Assembly: GCF_005116675.2 (NCBI RefSeq)
Contig: NZ_CP050699.1
Span: 3,619,001 to 3,683,000, forward strand
Source of the DNA: Desulfosediminicola ganghwensis
GTDB lineage: Bacteria; Desulfobacterota; Desulfobulbia; Desulfobulbales; Desulfocapsaceae
Reading direction: 5' to 3'
Length of the DNA: 64,000 bases
The position numbers and the translations under genes were made by a program. Of the stretch, positions 51,273-61,375 are shown in pieces; position 1 is the stretch's first letter, and each line of letters opens with the position of its first letter. A model generated the notes under the pieces. That model had not been told where the DNA came from and did not search any database. It saw only the letters and a program-made list of their open reading frames with translations.

Positions 51273-54200
51273 ATGATCACTATTATCTCTACCCTGACAA
51301 TCACCAAAAAACTGCATAAATTCGTCCTGCTAACCCTGCTTCTCCCTGTCAATGTTTACGCTGCCCAATGCAGTGATTACTTCGCAATTCCTCCTTTTCT
51401 TATCTCTTCAGTCAAGCCCAATGTCGTATTCATGTTGGATAGTTCTGGCAGCATGAAAGAACCCCAATATCCTGGTGGCTATAGCAAAGACTGCACAGGC
51501 AATTGCATTGGCGACGACTTTGACCCTGCTAAAGAATACTTCGGCCTTTTCAGAAATGACCAAACTTACAGCTACGATTCAACAATACCCGTAGACACGA
51601 CTGAACTTACCGGGGCTACAGCCAACTACGATGTCATTGTCGATACCTCGAGCACAGGTGCCTTTTATCAAGAAAACTGCGCCATCACACAGGGTGTTGA
51701 ATGCTGGTCCGGCAACTTCCTAAACTGGTTGACCACAAGAAAAATTGACGTCGCACGTAAAGTCCTGACTGGTGGCAAAGTTGAAAACAGGGCAGGTTTT
51801 GATTATATGGGAACCATTCCCTCCTCGTTCGACAGTACCACCTTCAAAATCGTCGGACACAATGAACCGTCCGACCATAGTATTTTCAAATATTCAGCCA
51901 GCTCTGAGAATTACTCCCCTTACCCGAACTCCACCATTTTTCAAACCATGAGTCCGGCACATGCCGGTGAGCTGAAAGCAAGCTACGACCCCTATGCCAA
52001 ACTCGTTGCTGGCAGCAGGCTGATCCTCAACTCCGCCGGGGAGGTAATCGGTGAATATGGGCTCATCGAGGATCTCCATGACGTGCCTGTCACCGTCAAT
52101 TTCCAGACCAATTACCCAAGCCCGCCAGTCATTATAGCCAAAACCCCAAGCGACAACGGCAGCGATCCATCAATCGTGCAAGTTATCCTTAACAATCCCG
52201 CCCAGCCTGATTCCAGCGAGAACACCTCATCCTTTAAGATACGTATCCAGGAATGGGGGCAAGGGCAACATATCATCGGGGAGAAAGTAGCCTACCTTGC
52301 AATACGTAAGGGAACACATCTTCTGTTAGGAGACAATGGCCCCCTCCGACTCGTAGCCGGTTCTCAACAGATCAACCACATTGACAGCTGGCAGAAGATC
52401 GAGACAAGCGGCTTCACCAACCAACCTGTTGTGTTCACCTCCATAGTCACGGCAGAAACAAGCAATCCTGTTACCACACGGGTACAGAACGTTTTGCCCG
52501 AAGGATTCGAAACGCTCCTTCAAACCAATGCACTCAACCAGAAGCACAACCAGGCTGAGATTGTTCATTTTCTTGCTATTGAGGATGGCACCTTCCACGC
52601 AGGTGATTCCACATTCATGATCAGCTCTATTGGCAATATAAGTGGAACAAATCAAAATCTCTGGCTCGGCAGCCAGAGCCCGGAGCTGTTTATCGCGGAT
52701 ATGCAGACGTCCAACGACAACACCACCGCAAGCCTGCGCTATCAGCTAAATCCTGACGATTCAATCGATCTACACGTCGAGAATGCAGACGGCTCAATCA
52801 CTCATAGTTCTGAAACTTCAGGATTTATCGCAATCGATCAAGCACATCAGGAGTATAATATTGCAGTCATCGTTGACGAAGAGCCTCAGGGGGTAATCCA
52901 GAAACTCGCCGACAACAGTAGTGATGAAGCTAAAATCAGGGCAGGATTGAGCTTCTTTCGCTACCACAAAGACGAAAACATTTATGAAGGGGAATGGGCA
53001 CACGGCGGCACACTGAATCTGGCAATCCCTAAAAATCCTTTTGTTAAACACACCAATGACACGGGCGGTTTCAGATACATCAACACCCCTGTAACTGCAC
53101 CGGCTGAGGATCTTGTCGATGCCATCGAGCATTATCCGCTGGTATGGGGCACAACTCCTCTTGCAGAAAACCTCTTTTCCTTGGGGCAGTACTTTGCGCA
53201 AGAGCAGAGTCCCTACTACATTGATAAACCCGCCATTGCCAATGACATCATCTACGAGGCAATTGATAGTTGGGACCCATACGCCTATGAACAGGGTGAC
53301 GGTAGCTACAATATAGTCCGATGCGCAAAATCCTACGTAATAATACTCACCGACGGCCATCCCTCAAAAGATGACTATATCCCACCAATGTTCCTAGACT
53401 CTTTCGGCAATACTCAGCCCATAATAGACAGCGACGGGGACAATAACATTGGAGACGGCAGCGATGCAGCTGATGAATCCAACATTTACCAGGATAACCT
53501 TGACGATATCGCCTATTTTCTGCGCTGGGACGATTCCTCAGGCCAGAAGGAAAACCGCGACCTACGGTTTGATGCCGACCTTGATGGAGATCAGTATATC
53601 ACCACGTATTCTGTAACTTTCGGCAGCAACACGCCTCCCCAGATTCTGCAGGACGCTGCCGCTAACGGCGGCGGCCAGTCATACTCCGCAAGTAGCGGCG
53701 ATGAGCTCGCCAATGTTCTGACCAAAGCCGTCAGCGATATCCTGGCACGCACTTCAGCCGGTACCGCAGTCTCGGTGCTGAGCGAGCGTGCCGCATCCGG
53801 GGCTTTGATATCACAGGCGCTATTCTTTCCGGAAAAACAGTTTGCAGACAACTCCAGTCTGCACAATGTCCAATGGCTCAGTAATCTTAGCGGCTACTGG
53901 CATTACCGTTCTGATAGTGTTTCCAGCATACGTGAAAATACAACTGATACTATTCATCTCGACCCCATAACCAATGACACGTATTTCGCGCTGGATATCA
54001 TCGATGACATGGCAATCGAGTTCGTTCTTTCTAATGACGGAACACTTGTAATAGAGCGTTACAACCCAATTTCCACCATGGGCAACGACTATGGAGACAA
54101 AGACCCGAACTCAGCTCCCGGCAACACCCCGGGTCCATACGATGTGCTTACTGCGGTAGATCAGGTTCAACGCATTTTCGACACCGGTGAAATCCTCAGC

Positions 54201-56213
54201 CTTGAAACCATCGAACCTGACTTGAGCGATATTCTGGGTGGAGGACGACTGATATTCGGTGTTGACCGAAATGGTACACAGACCGAATTTCTTCAGAGCA
54301 ACAGAGCTGACTTTGCGGAAATGTTCAAACTCGGTACTGAAAGCACCCCGTCATGCCTTGGCGATCCGTTAGCACCTGAGACAGTTGACAACCTTATATC
54401 ATACATACGAGGTGCCAGTGACAATTTCACCGTAAATGGTGCTGCCACGCAATGCCGTTCCAGACGTTTTCGAGGTGACTCATCACTTACGGCAACCAGT
54501 GACGAAATATGGAAGCTCGGGGACATCATTAATTCCACTCCGAGAATCGTCGATTACCCGGATTACTCGGTGCTCTACACAGGTGCCAATGATGGCATGC
54601 TCCATGCCTTTAAAATTGGAAAACTGCGTAAAGATATGGTCCAGGCTAATCAGGCCATTGCCCTCTGTAATAACAACGATGATGGCTTCGGATGTCTGAA
54701 TGACGAAATTGGTGAAGAATTATGGAGCTTCATTCCCCAGAATGTCATGCCCTATCTTCAGTTTCTTGCAGATCCTGATTACGAACATATTTATACCGTT
54801 GATCAATCTCCATATGTGATCACCACTGCCGATAAGAAAATACTCATCGGCGGGATGCGATTCGGCGGTGCTGTCGGCTGCACTGATGGCACAGGCTGGT
54901 GCGGAGACACCACCGGTACCATAGGTAACGACAACGATAGTAATCCGTATCAGGCTATTCCGCCCGAAGCTACCATAATTGAAATGCAGGATCCTAATGG
55001 TCAGTTCATCACAGTTCCAGCTGGCGGGACAAATATCTATTCTCCTGCTTTACCTGGCAATCTTGGCCTTTCTTCATATTTCGCCATCGATATCACGGAT
55101 GCCAATGATCCGAAGTTCCTCTGGGAGTTCACAGACCCGAAACTTGGATACAGCTACTCAGGCCCAGCGTATATAAAAAGAGGTTCCAAACACTACGTAC
55201 TTTTTCTCTCCGGTCCCCTCAATTCCAATGGCCGCGCCACTGACGGTCAGGAACTTTCTGTTTTTATTCTTCAATTAAAAGATGACTTCAGCTTTGATCA
55301 ACTCCATACCATAACCGCTACGGATAACCCAAACTTTCAACACCTGAACAAAGCTTTCGGCGGACGCCTGTTCACTAACGGAGTGGATTATAACGGTGAC
55401 GACAATACCGACGCGGTCTTTTTCGGTGTAAACTGGATCACGTCCGGAGATTGGAAAGGAAACGTCTTCCTGGTCGCACCTGATGATGGCGACCCCTCCC
55501 AGTGGGATATCCAGCAGGTACTCAACCAGGCAATCGCCCCCATTACCGCCGCCATCGGCTACGGCTACTGTAACAAGAAAAACTATATATACTTCGGAAC
55601 CGGCCGCTGGTTCTACAGGGACGACATGGCTGGTGGTCAAAACGATACCAACAGCCTTCTGGGTGTACAGATCGACAACTGCCTGCAGGATTATATAGAC
55701 GGTGTCAATAATCCCAACTGCTCATTCAACAATTCACATAGCACCCAAAGCGGCTCAGATGTCTGCGGTGATAGACTCTCCGGTGCGCTGACCTGGAATT
55801 ACAATGAACTTGATACTGCAGATGGCATCTACAACAGGGAGCGTACCATTACCGACCCTACTATTATTGATGATTTCGTCATATTCACCACAATGAAACC
55901 CTACGCCAACTCCTGCTATTTCGGCGGTGTCACACGCCTTTATGGCTTCAACTGTGAAACGGGGCACGACATGTGGCACGATTGCACCTCCACACCAGTG
56001 AGCCCGCCAGCTGCATCAGCCCTGCTGCAGCCAAGTGGCGGCAACATTATAAATATTGAACTCACTGAAGAAAATTTCATCGATGGTGACGATGACCCGG
56101 ATACCCTCAAGGTTAGAACAGACACCCACGAAGGAACACCTCCGGAAGATGCTACCGAAACAAACAAGGATTCCGGGTATAAAGGAGAACTATTGCTATG
56201 GATAGAACGTTAA
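51273..56213 (+). CDS. pilY1: Second PilY1-type protein with lectin-like repeats
   Basis: 1646 aa, secreted (signal to ~30, ending VNVYA). MIDAS FMLDSSGSM at ~54-61. An insert of ~260 residues (~270-530) holds two to three repeats of a ~95-residue beta domain: NFQTNYPSPPVIIAKTP...IGEKVAYLAIRKG, GFTNQPVVFTSIV...QAEIVHFLAIEDG, and a weaker third. Their spacing resembles H-type lectin domains. The VWA resumes near 687 (YVIILTDGHPSKDDY). The propeller follows (VLYTGANDGMLHAFKIG near 1099; ILIGGMRFGGA), with a calcium-type loop (DYNGDDNTD). Only the MIDAS and PilC parts match the other PilY1; the inserts do not. It leads its operon, whereas the first PilY1 ends its own. The RBS is weak. Confidence 0.9.
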   Translation: MITIISTLTITKKLHKFVLLTLLLPVNVYAAQCSDYFAIPPFLISSVKPNVVFMLDSSGSMKEPQYPGGYSKDCTGNCIGDDFDPAKEYFGLFRNDQTYSYDSTIPVDTTELTGATANYDVIVDTSSTGAFYQENCAITQGVECWSGNFLNWLTTRKIDVARKVLTGGKVENRAGFDYMGTIPSSFDSTTFKIVGHNEPSDHSIFKYSASSENYSPYPNSTIFQTMSPAHAGELKASYDPYAKLVAGSRLILNSAGEVIGEYGLIEDLHDVPVTVNFQTNYPSPPVIIAKTPSDNGSDPSIVQVILNNPAQPDSSENTSSFKIRIQEWGQGQHIIGEKVAYLAIRKGTHLLLGDNGPLRLVAGSQQINHIDSWQKIETSGFTNQPVVFTSIVTAETSNPVTTRVQNVLPEGFETLLQTNALNQKHNQAEIVHFLAIEDGTFHAGDSTFMISSIGNISGTNQNLWLGSQSPELFIADMQTSNDNTTASLRYQLNPDDSIDLHVENADGSITHSSETSGFIAIDQAHQEYNIAVIVDEEPQGVIQKLADNSSDEAKIRAGLSFFRYHKDENIYEGEWAHGGTLNLAIPKNPFVKHTNDTGGFRYINTPVTAPAEDLVDAIEHYPLVWGTTPLAENLFSLGQYFAQEQSPYYIDKPAIANDIIYEAIDSWDPYAYEQGDGSYNIVRCAKSYVIILTDGHPSKDDYIPPMFLDSFGNTQPIIDSDGDNNIGDGSDAADESNIYQDNLDDIAYFLRWDDSSGQKENRDLRFDADLDGDQYITTYSVTFGSNTPPQILQDAAANGGGQSYSASSGDELANVLTKAVSDILARTSAGTAVSVLSERAASGALISQALFFPEKQFADNSSLHNVQWLSNLSGYWHYRSDSVSSIRENTTDTIHLDPITNDTYFALDIIDDMAIEFVLSNDGTLVIERYNPISTMGNDYGDKDPNSAPGNTPGPYDVLTAVDQVQRIFDTGEILSLETIEPDLSDILGGGRLIFGVDRNGTQTEFLQSNRADFAEMFKLGTESTPSCLGDPLAPETVDNLISYIRGASDNFTVNGAATQCRSRRFRGDSSLTATSDEIWKLGDIINSTPRIVDYPDYSVLYTGANDGMLHAFKIGKLRKDMVQANQAIALCNNNDDGFGCLNDEIGEELWSFIPQNVMPYLQFLADPDYEHIYTVDQSPYVITTADKKILIGGMRFGGAVGCTDGTGWCGDTTGTIGNDNDSNPYQAIPPEATIIEMQDPNGQFITVPAGGTNIYSPALPGNLGLSSYFAIDITDANDPKFLWEFTDPKLGYSYSGPAYIKRGSKHYVLFLSGPLNSNGRATDGQELSVFILQLKDDFSFDQLHTITATDNPNFQHLNKAFGGRLFTNGVDYNGDDNTDAVFFGVNWITSGDWKGNVFLVAPDDGDPSQWDIQQVLNQAIAPITAAIGYGYCNKKNYIYFGTGRWFYRDDMAGGQNDTNSLLGVQIDNCLQDYIDGVNNPNCSFNNSHSTQSGSDVCGDRLSGALTWNYNELDTADGIYNRERTITDPTIIDDFVIFTTMKPYANSCYFGGVTRLYGFNCETGHDMWHDCTSTPVSPPAASALLQPSGGNIINIELTEENFIDGDDDPDTLKVRTDTHEGTPPEDATETNKDSGYKGELLLWIER

Positions 56214-56707
56214 AAAAAAAGGTAGCGATACGTGGCAATAAGGGTTTCACCCTGATCGAATTACTGACCGTCATTGCTATGATCGGCATAATTGCCGCCA
56301 TCGCCATACACAAGTTCAACCGTATATCCGAAGCCGCCTCAATCTCTGAGGATATGCATAAAATCTCAGTCTATTTCAAGGAAAAACGGTTAAAAGCTTT
56401 TACCGAAAAGACTGAACTACAGATCAGTATCAACAGCGCCGGTGATGAACTGAAATCAGAGCTCATTGACTCAGCCGGAAATGTCACAGCCCTGGATGGA
56501 AAACTATTCCTCGGCAACCCGATCCGACCAGCCAACGAAGTGTACAAAATAAATACCAGAGGGCTGGTTTACGATGCCGAAAATATTTATCTCGCCACCA
56601 GCACCACAATCACTCTTGAAACATGTCTGGCCATAAACGATACCCGCATAGTTATCGGCAAGGCCGGAAAAGATGGAGGTGGAAATGATATCTGCAACCC
56701 GCTCTGA
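56198..56707 (+). CDS. FimT/GspH-type minor pilin (operon 2)
   Basis: 169 aa. Prepilin motif [20 protein letters not shown] (+5 Glu), followed by the GspH-like helix (ISEDMHKISVYFKEKRLKAF) and a beta domain (SELIDSAGNVTALDG). Conserved Cys pair near the end (LETCLAIND, DICNPL). Its start overlaps the end of pilY1-2 by 16 bp, so translation is coupled; AAAGGAG lies just upstream of the ATG. Confidence 0.87.
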   Translation: MDRTLKKKVAIRGNKGFTLIELLTVIAMIGIIAAIAIHKFNRISEAASISEDMHKISVYFKEKRLKAFTEKTELQISINSAGDELKSELIDSAGNVTALDGKLFLGNPIRPANEVYKINTRGLVYDAENIYLATSTTITLETCLAINDTRIVIGKAGKDGGGNDICNPL

Positions 56708-57077
56708 AAACGGCTTCACCTTACTTGAATCCGTAATAGCCTTATTTTTACTTACCATAATGATGCTCTGGACCATGCAATGCATGATCACCGCATATTC
56801 CGTTTCGAGCAGAAACCAACTGCGGGACGAAGCGGTTCGGATCGTCAACGAGCGATTGGCCGATGCCCGTAACATCCCATTCAGCAATACTGCGCTGCAG
56901 GAAACAGAAGTAACCGTCAACAGGCAAATACGTAACTACAGCCACGCCTACGCTGTGAAGGAAGTATACCAGACCATTGTCAATGGTACCGCAAGCTCCT
57001 TGACAGTAAAAGCCACCTGGACCCATAAAGGCACACAGTACAGTCATAGCGCAACTACCATTATAGGCGATATATGA
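56685..57077 (+). CDS. PilV-like minor pilin (operon 2)
   Basis: 130 aa from the ATG at 56685, which follows GGAGGTGG (an upstream ATG at 56673 lacks an RBS). Prepilin motif ENGFTLLESVIALFLLTIMM with +5 Glu, then a helix with RDEAVRIVNERLADARNIPF and a short beta domain. Overlaps its upstream neighbour by 23 bp and its downstream neighbour by 4 bp (ATGA). Confidence 0.83.
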   Translation: MISATRSENGFTLLESVIALFLLTIMMLWTMQCMITAYSVSSRNQLRDEAVRIVNERLADARNIPFSNTALQETEVTVNRQIRNYSHAYAVKEVYQTIVNGTASSLTVKATWTHKGTQYSHSATTIIGDI

Positions 57078-58018
57078 AAATCAACCACAGGGCTTTCACC
57101 ATTGTCGAGCTGCTCATTTCCATGCTGGTTATGAGCTTAGTGATGGCAATCACCTATCCACCCTTTATCAAACTGCTTACGTCAACGAAAGTCGAAGCTT
57201 CCACGGCCGAAAGCCATATGGACAAAATTACCTCGCTGGAGTTGATGCGACTCGACCTTGAACACGCCTTTTTCGGGATAGGCACAAATGAAACCAATAC
57301 TCCCCTTATCTGGGACAATACCAATAAAGTACTCACCATTCATTCAACCCTGAACAATTCAAACTCCGAGACTCTAGGCTGGCTTATTTTCGATTGCGAT
57401 GCAAACACGACTCAACTGAGCAGTGTGGTTGTCGAAGATCAGCGCTCAAGTTCCAACACCTGCATGATGATTCTTGACGATGAGAGAAAATATGAAAAAC
57501 TGACCCGGCTGTCAGCATCCTGTTCCGGAGCAGGTGATCCCGGATGTTGCCCGGGGAAGGGGATATACATGGGAATGCAGGTCAAAAACAGTACCGATTT
57601 AACATGCAGTTCTCTCAGGTCTACTGCTATCAGTTATAAAATGAGTACTTCTTCAACACCAGACTATTGCGCAAATCACACCAGCAGCATGCTTCGTGCA
57701 GTCAACAGCGGCAGCGGCGACCCGCTCTTAAACTGTGTGGCCGATTTCACTGTACGATTCGATCTGGATACTAACGGTAATGGCCAGATTGATCAGGCTT
57801 TCACGGATACTGCTCCGACCAGCACATCGGATATTCTCGATCGTGTGAAAAATATCCATGTATACATGCTGGCCCAGATCGGTAAAAAAGATAAAAACCT
57901 CCATTCCCAAAATGATTATTCCGACGGGCTGGTAACCCTTTCGGCCGGAAGCATTACAGATTACGAGCAGTATAGATGGAAGCTTATCCGTATCAGCGGC
58001 AAACCAATGAACTGGTAG
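57074..58018 (+). CDS. PilW-like minor pilin (operon 2)
   Basis: 314 aa. Prepilin-type start NHRAFTIVELLISMLVMSLV (Ala-Phe cleavage, +5 Glu), then a long beta-rich mature domain with several Cys (LIFDCDAN, LSASCSGAGDPGCCPGKG, LTCSSL, NCVADF). It includes an acidic loop DTNGNGQIDQAF that fits calcium binding. Longer than the PilW of operon 1 (242 aa) and not closely similar outside the helix. Start codon overlaps the upstream stop. Confidence 0.82.
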   Translation: MKINHRAFTIVELLISMLVMSLVMAITYPPFIKLLTSTKVEASTAESHMDKITSLELMRLDLEHAFFGIGTNETNTPLIWDNTNKVLTIHSTLNNSNSETLGWLIFDCDANTTQLSSVVVEDQRSSSNTCMMILDDERKYEKLTRLSASCSGAGDPGCCPGKGIYMGMQVKNSTDLTCSSLRSTAISYKMSTSSTPDYCANHTSSMLRAVNSGSGDPLLNCVADFTVRFDLDTNGNGQIDQAFTDTAPTSTSDILDRVKNIHVYMLAQIGKKDKNLHSQNDYSDGLVTLSAGSITDYEQYRWKLIRISGKPMNW

Positions 58019-58026
58019 GAGACACT

Positions 58027-58470
58027 ATGCATTGTATAAAAGATGATCGCGGATTTGCGCTGATCTCAATATTACTGATCGGATTTATCTCCATGGTGCT
58101 TATTTCAACACTGTTCTACACTTTAGTTGGTCATACTAAAATGTCCGGCAAAGACAAACGTTACCTGGCAGAGCTGGAGGTCGCAAAAGGCGCCAGTCAT
58201 TATATCATGGCCGAAATGAGAAACGATAACCTCACCTGCAACAACTCCGATTGCAGCTCTGGTAATAATCAAATCGATATCGATAATAACGTCTGTACTG
58301 CCTTGGCAAAGCAAAATTGTGACGGCATAACCGCTACCCTTCTCTCCCGCACTGAGTTCCGTGAAGACCCAAACGCGGATCTGGAATTTGTATATTCTGC
58401 AAGGGTTACCTCGACCTCAGCCCCCAACCCGGAAAAGGCGGAAGTGGAATTTATCTATCGTGTCTGGTAG
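58027..58470 (+). CDS. PilX-like minor pilin (operon 2)
   Basis: 148 aa from the ATG at 58027 (TAGGAGACACT upstream). The N-terminal helix DDRGFALISILLIGFISMVL lacks the +5 Glu, as in PilX and GspK. It continues TLVGHTKMSGKDKRYLAELE and VAKGASHYIMAEM. Cys cluster NLTCNNSDCSSG in the mature part. It ends the operon; no terminator was seen after it. Confidence 0.82.
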   Translation: MHCIKDDRGFALISILLIGFISMVLISTLFYTLVGHTKMSGKDKRYLAELEVAKGASHYIMAEMRNDNLTCNNSDCSSGNNQIDIDNNVCTALAKQNCDGITATLLSRTEFREDPNADLEFVYSARVTSTSAPNPEKAEVEFIYRVW

Positions 58471-58882
58471 GCGGTTTGGATTACCAATCGTAGCGCGCTT
58501 TCGTCCCACCCAAGCCATTCCACTGTTCTTCTCTAGTTAACGAACGTATTAGATCGTAAATGACCTCGTCTATGATATATTTTGTCACAGCACTTTTTAT
58601 ACCCACCAGCTCAATCCCAAGACATCTGCCCTTACACTTCTACGCATCCTTTCGAAACCTTTAAGCTTATAGCATATATCTCTTTTCCGACATGGCAAAT
58701 GCTGTAACAGCTGTAACCGGGAATTCTCATCAACACAGACTACGCCTTCCCTACAACGATTCTATGGTTACAAATGACGCAACCCGTGAGAAGAAAAAGT
58801 TCCCCTCTCTCCTAATCCGAAACATATGGGGAGTACTATTGTGCTGAGAATATTAAACGCTGGTATTGGATTCATTGCATTT
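58471..58882. other. Gap between minor-pilin operon 2 and the nested transposons
   Basis: About 410 bp with no convincing gene, RNA or repeat. A plausible remnant of the ancestral region between the pilX-like gene and the pilA-like gene before the transposons arrived; joining it to 62536 onwards restores the pre-insertion sequence. Confidence 0.4.
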
Positions 58883-59017
58883 ATAATGACCAGACCACAG
58901 TTTTTATACCAGCTTGAAAGTTAGTGAATTGCTCAATTCTATGCGGCCATTCTCTCTTTTTCTCTGCATTGCTCTATATGTAAGCGGTAATTAAACCCCA
59001 CTCACATTTCCAGCTAT

Positions 59018-60562
59018 TCATAGATCGTCAGCTTTTAAATTCATCGGCAAAAGTTTCAACAGCTCTGAACGAGATTCTGCAAACGGTAATTTTTCAAATA
59101 GATATCGAAGGTAGTTATACGGTTCCAAATTATTGGCCTTGGCTGTTTCAACCAGGCTATAGATCACGGCGCTCGCCTTAGCACCTTCCTGTGTTCCTGC
59201 AAACAGCCAGTTTTTTCTGCCAACGACAAATGGGCGTATTGCGTTCTCAGCGGCATTATTGTCCGGCGTCATTTCAGGAATATCGAGGTAGACCAATAAG
59301 CGTTTCCACTGGTTGAGGGTATAATTCACCGCAGATCCAAGCAAACTCTTCGGTGTCACTTGGCTAGACTTTTTGCTCAGCCAAAGGAAGAAATCTTCCA
59401 GAATCGGCCGAGCCTTTTTTCGACGCAAGGCAAGCAGGTCTTCATCTGCAAGACCTTGTTTAGCTGCCTCTTTTTCAATTGCATAAATTTGTCGAATATA
59501 GTTCAGCGCTACATCGGTGCTGCCCGCCTTTTTGGTTTTGCCACGACCTTTTTGTGCATCAACAAATTTACGGCGAACATGAGCCCAACAGCCAGCGTGG
59601 GCAATATTCGGTTGCGTATCAAGAAAGTCGTACCCAGCGTAACCATCTGATTGCACGGCTCCACGATATCCCGCAAGCAGCTCCCTTGCAATTTTGGCTG
59701 AACGACTTGGAGCATAATGATAGATCAGGCCGGGATGATGTGGATCACCACCGCGACATATCCACATATACGATTTAGTTGTTGGTGACCGCCCCGGTTC
59801 AGCCAGAACCTGAACCGAGGTTTCATCGATATTGATTAACGGACCGGAATGAATCTCTCGCCACAGCAGTTCAAGAAGTGGTGTGCAGGCACCGGCAGCT
59901 TTCATTGCCCAATTAGCCATGGTTGCCCTGGGTATTTCAGCTCCCAGCCGGGAAAATTGTCTTTCCTGCCGGTAAAATGGCAGTGCATCACAGAATTTTG
60001 CAGTAAGTATATGGGCGAGTAAGCCCGCGGTAGCAATTCCCTTGCTGATAATCTGCTTTGGCGGTGGTGCAATTTTCACCACTGGCCCTTCAGACTCCAA
60101 TCCTTCACAGGCTTTACAAGCATATTTAGGGCGAATATGACGCACAACCCGTATAATAGCTGGGACGATATCCAACTTTTCGGAAATATCCTCACCTATA
60201 CGATCCAGCTCCGCCCCACAATTGCAGACTTTATCATCTTCGGGAATGTCATGTACGATTTCGACCCTGGGCAGGTTAGCCGGTAACGGCTTGCGGCCTC
60301 GTTTCGCTCGAGTATGTTCAGGGACTTCAACAACCTCGGCAACTGGCTCAACCTCAGGTTCAGGCATGTCAAAGAGAGGCAGTTGCATCACGCCTGCTTC
60401 GGCTCCTCCTTTTTCACTTTTTTTGCCAAACAGTTTGGCATAGAGTAGACGAACCTGCTCTCGTAAAAGCTCGGTTTCCCGCTCGTAACGACGTTGGGTT
60501 TCAACGAGAAGTCGTTTGAGTTCTGCCGGGTCATCAGGAAGGTTTGCTGTATCGAAATTCAT
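59018..60562 (-). CDS. tnpC: IS66 transposase TnpC
   Basis: 514 aa from the ATG at 60562 (MNFDTANLPDDPAELKRL, typical start; a 19-codon upstream extension to 60619 is unlikely). An N-terminal coiled coil, a zinc-finger-like region (KVCNCGAELDRIGED, RPKYACKACEG) and the DDE catalytic core: Asp in LINIDETSVQV, Asp in VQSDGYAGYDFL, Glu in NNAAENAIRPFVVGRKNW. Apparently intact. Confidence 0.93.
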   Translation of the reverse strand: MNFDTANLPDDPAELKRLLVETQRRYERETELLREQVRLLYAKLFGKKSEKGGAEAGVMQLPLFDMPEPEVEPVAEVVEVPEHTRAKRGRKPLPANLPRVEIVHDIPEDDKVCNCGAELDRIGEDISEKLDIVPAIIRVVRHIRPKYACKACEGLESEGPVVKIAPPPKQIISKGIATAGLLAHILTAKFCDALPFYRQERQFSRLGAEIPRATMANWAMKAAGACTPLLELLWREIHSGPLINIDETSVQVLAEPGRSPTTKSYMWICRGGDPHHPGLIYHYAPSRSAKIARELLAGYRGAVQSDGYAGYDFLDTQPNIAHAGCWAHVRRKFVDAQKGRGKTKKAGSTDVALNYIRQIYAIEKEAAKQGLADEDLLALRRKKARPILEDFFLWLSKKSSQVTPKSLLGSAVNYTLNQWKRLLVYLDIPEMTPDNNAAENAIRPFVVGRKNWLFAGTQEGAKASAVIYSLVETAKANNLEPYNYLRYLFEKLPFAESRSELLKLLPMNLKADDL

Positions 60563-60624
60563 GTGTGCAATATACCACATAAACATTGCCATAACAGCTA
60601 GTTCAAGCAATATTTCCATAAATA

Positions 60625-60972
60625 TTATGATACTGAATTGTAGCTAAGTTGCATGTGAGCCTGTTGCACATCAAGCCCATGTAAAAGCCACTGCAAAGCA
60701 GTTTCATGGACTTCAATTACCTCTTCTTCTGATTCCGGCCAACGAAAGACATCTGCCTCAAGTCGTTTTTGCCAGATGCAAAAACCATTTTGATACCAGT
60801 AAAGGATCTTGACCATATCCCTTTTCCTATTACAGAAAGCGAACAGACTGCCCGAGAAAAGATCGAGGTCAAACTGATCTTCAACAAGAAGAGACAAACC
60901 GTTTATTGACTTGCGCATATCGGTAACCCCGAGAGCAATGTAGACTCGGACATTTGCTGGAGTGGGAATCAT
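60625..60972 (-). CDS. tnpB: IS66 accessory protein TnpB
   Basis: 115 aa. IS66 Orf2 family: MIPTPANVRVYIALGVTDMR, KSINGLSLLVEDQF, SGSLFAFCNRKRDMVKILYW, GFCIWQKRLEADVFRWP. Required for IS66 transposition, biochemical role unclear. Its start overlaps tnpA by 4 bp and it lies 62 bp before the chosen tnpC start. Confidence 0.94.
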   Translation of the reverse strand: MIPTPANVRVYIALGVTDMRKSINGLSLLVEDQFDLDLFSGSLFAFCNRKRDMVKILYWYQNGFCIWQKRLEADVFRWPESEEEVIEVHETALQWLLHGLDVQQAHMQLSYNSVS

Positions 60973-61307
60973 GTTAGCTGCTCCAGGGTCTTCACAGCTT
61001 TTTTCAATTGTTCGGCGCAGAAGTCACTCTGAATTTCGAGCTTAAATCGATTGACATGTACTGCGATGCTAGCAGGAGAAGCCGTAACAGGATTATCTGG
61101 AAGTGTTGCTGGTACAGTAAGTGGGTAAAACGCAACCTGCCTATCATTCAGGTTTTTTAGTTTGCGCTTCCAGTAGCCAAATGTCGCCAGAGCAATGCCG
61201 TGCGATTGACAATAGGTTTTCTGACTCAGATTACTTGATTGCCAAGCAGTGATATGTTTTTGCCAGTATTCCTGCTTCTGCTGTAGTTTCGAGATTGTGC
61301 CGTTCAC
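60969..61307 (-). CDS. tnpA: IS66 accessory protein TnpA
   Basis: 112 aa. Orf1 of IS66: a HTH-type N-terminus (EYWQKHITAWQSSNLSQKTY, CQSHGIALATFGYWKRKLK) followed by a variable tail. Preceded by AAGGAGGTATACATCG, a strong RBS. The first gene of the IS66 operon. Confidence 0.92.
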   Translation of the reverse strand: MNGTISKLQQKQEYWQKHITAWQSSNLSQKTYCQSHGIALATFGYWKRKLKNLNDRQVAFYPLTVPATLPDNPVTASPASIAVHVNRFKLEIQSDFCAEQLKKAVKTLEQLT

Positions 61308-61375
61308 GATGTATACCTCCTTGGTTATGGTGAGGCATACTGGAACATGAATTTATAGGACTGAAAAGATGGGGT

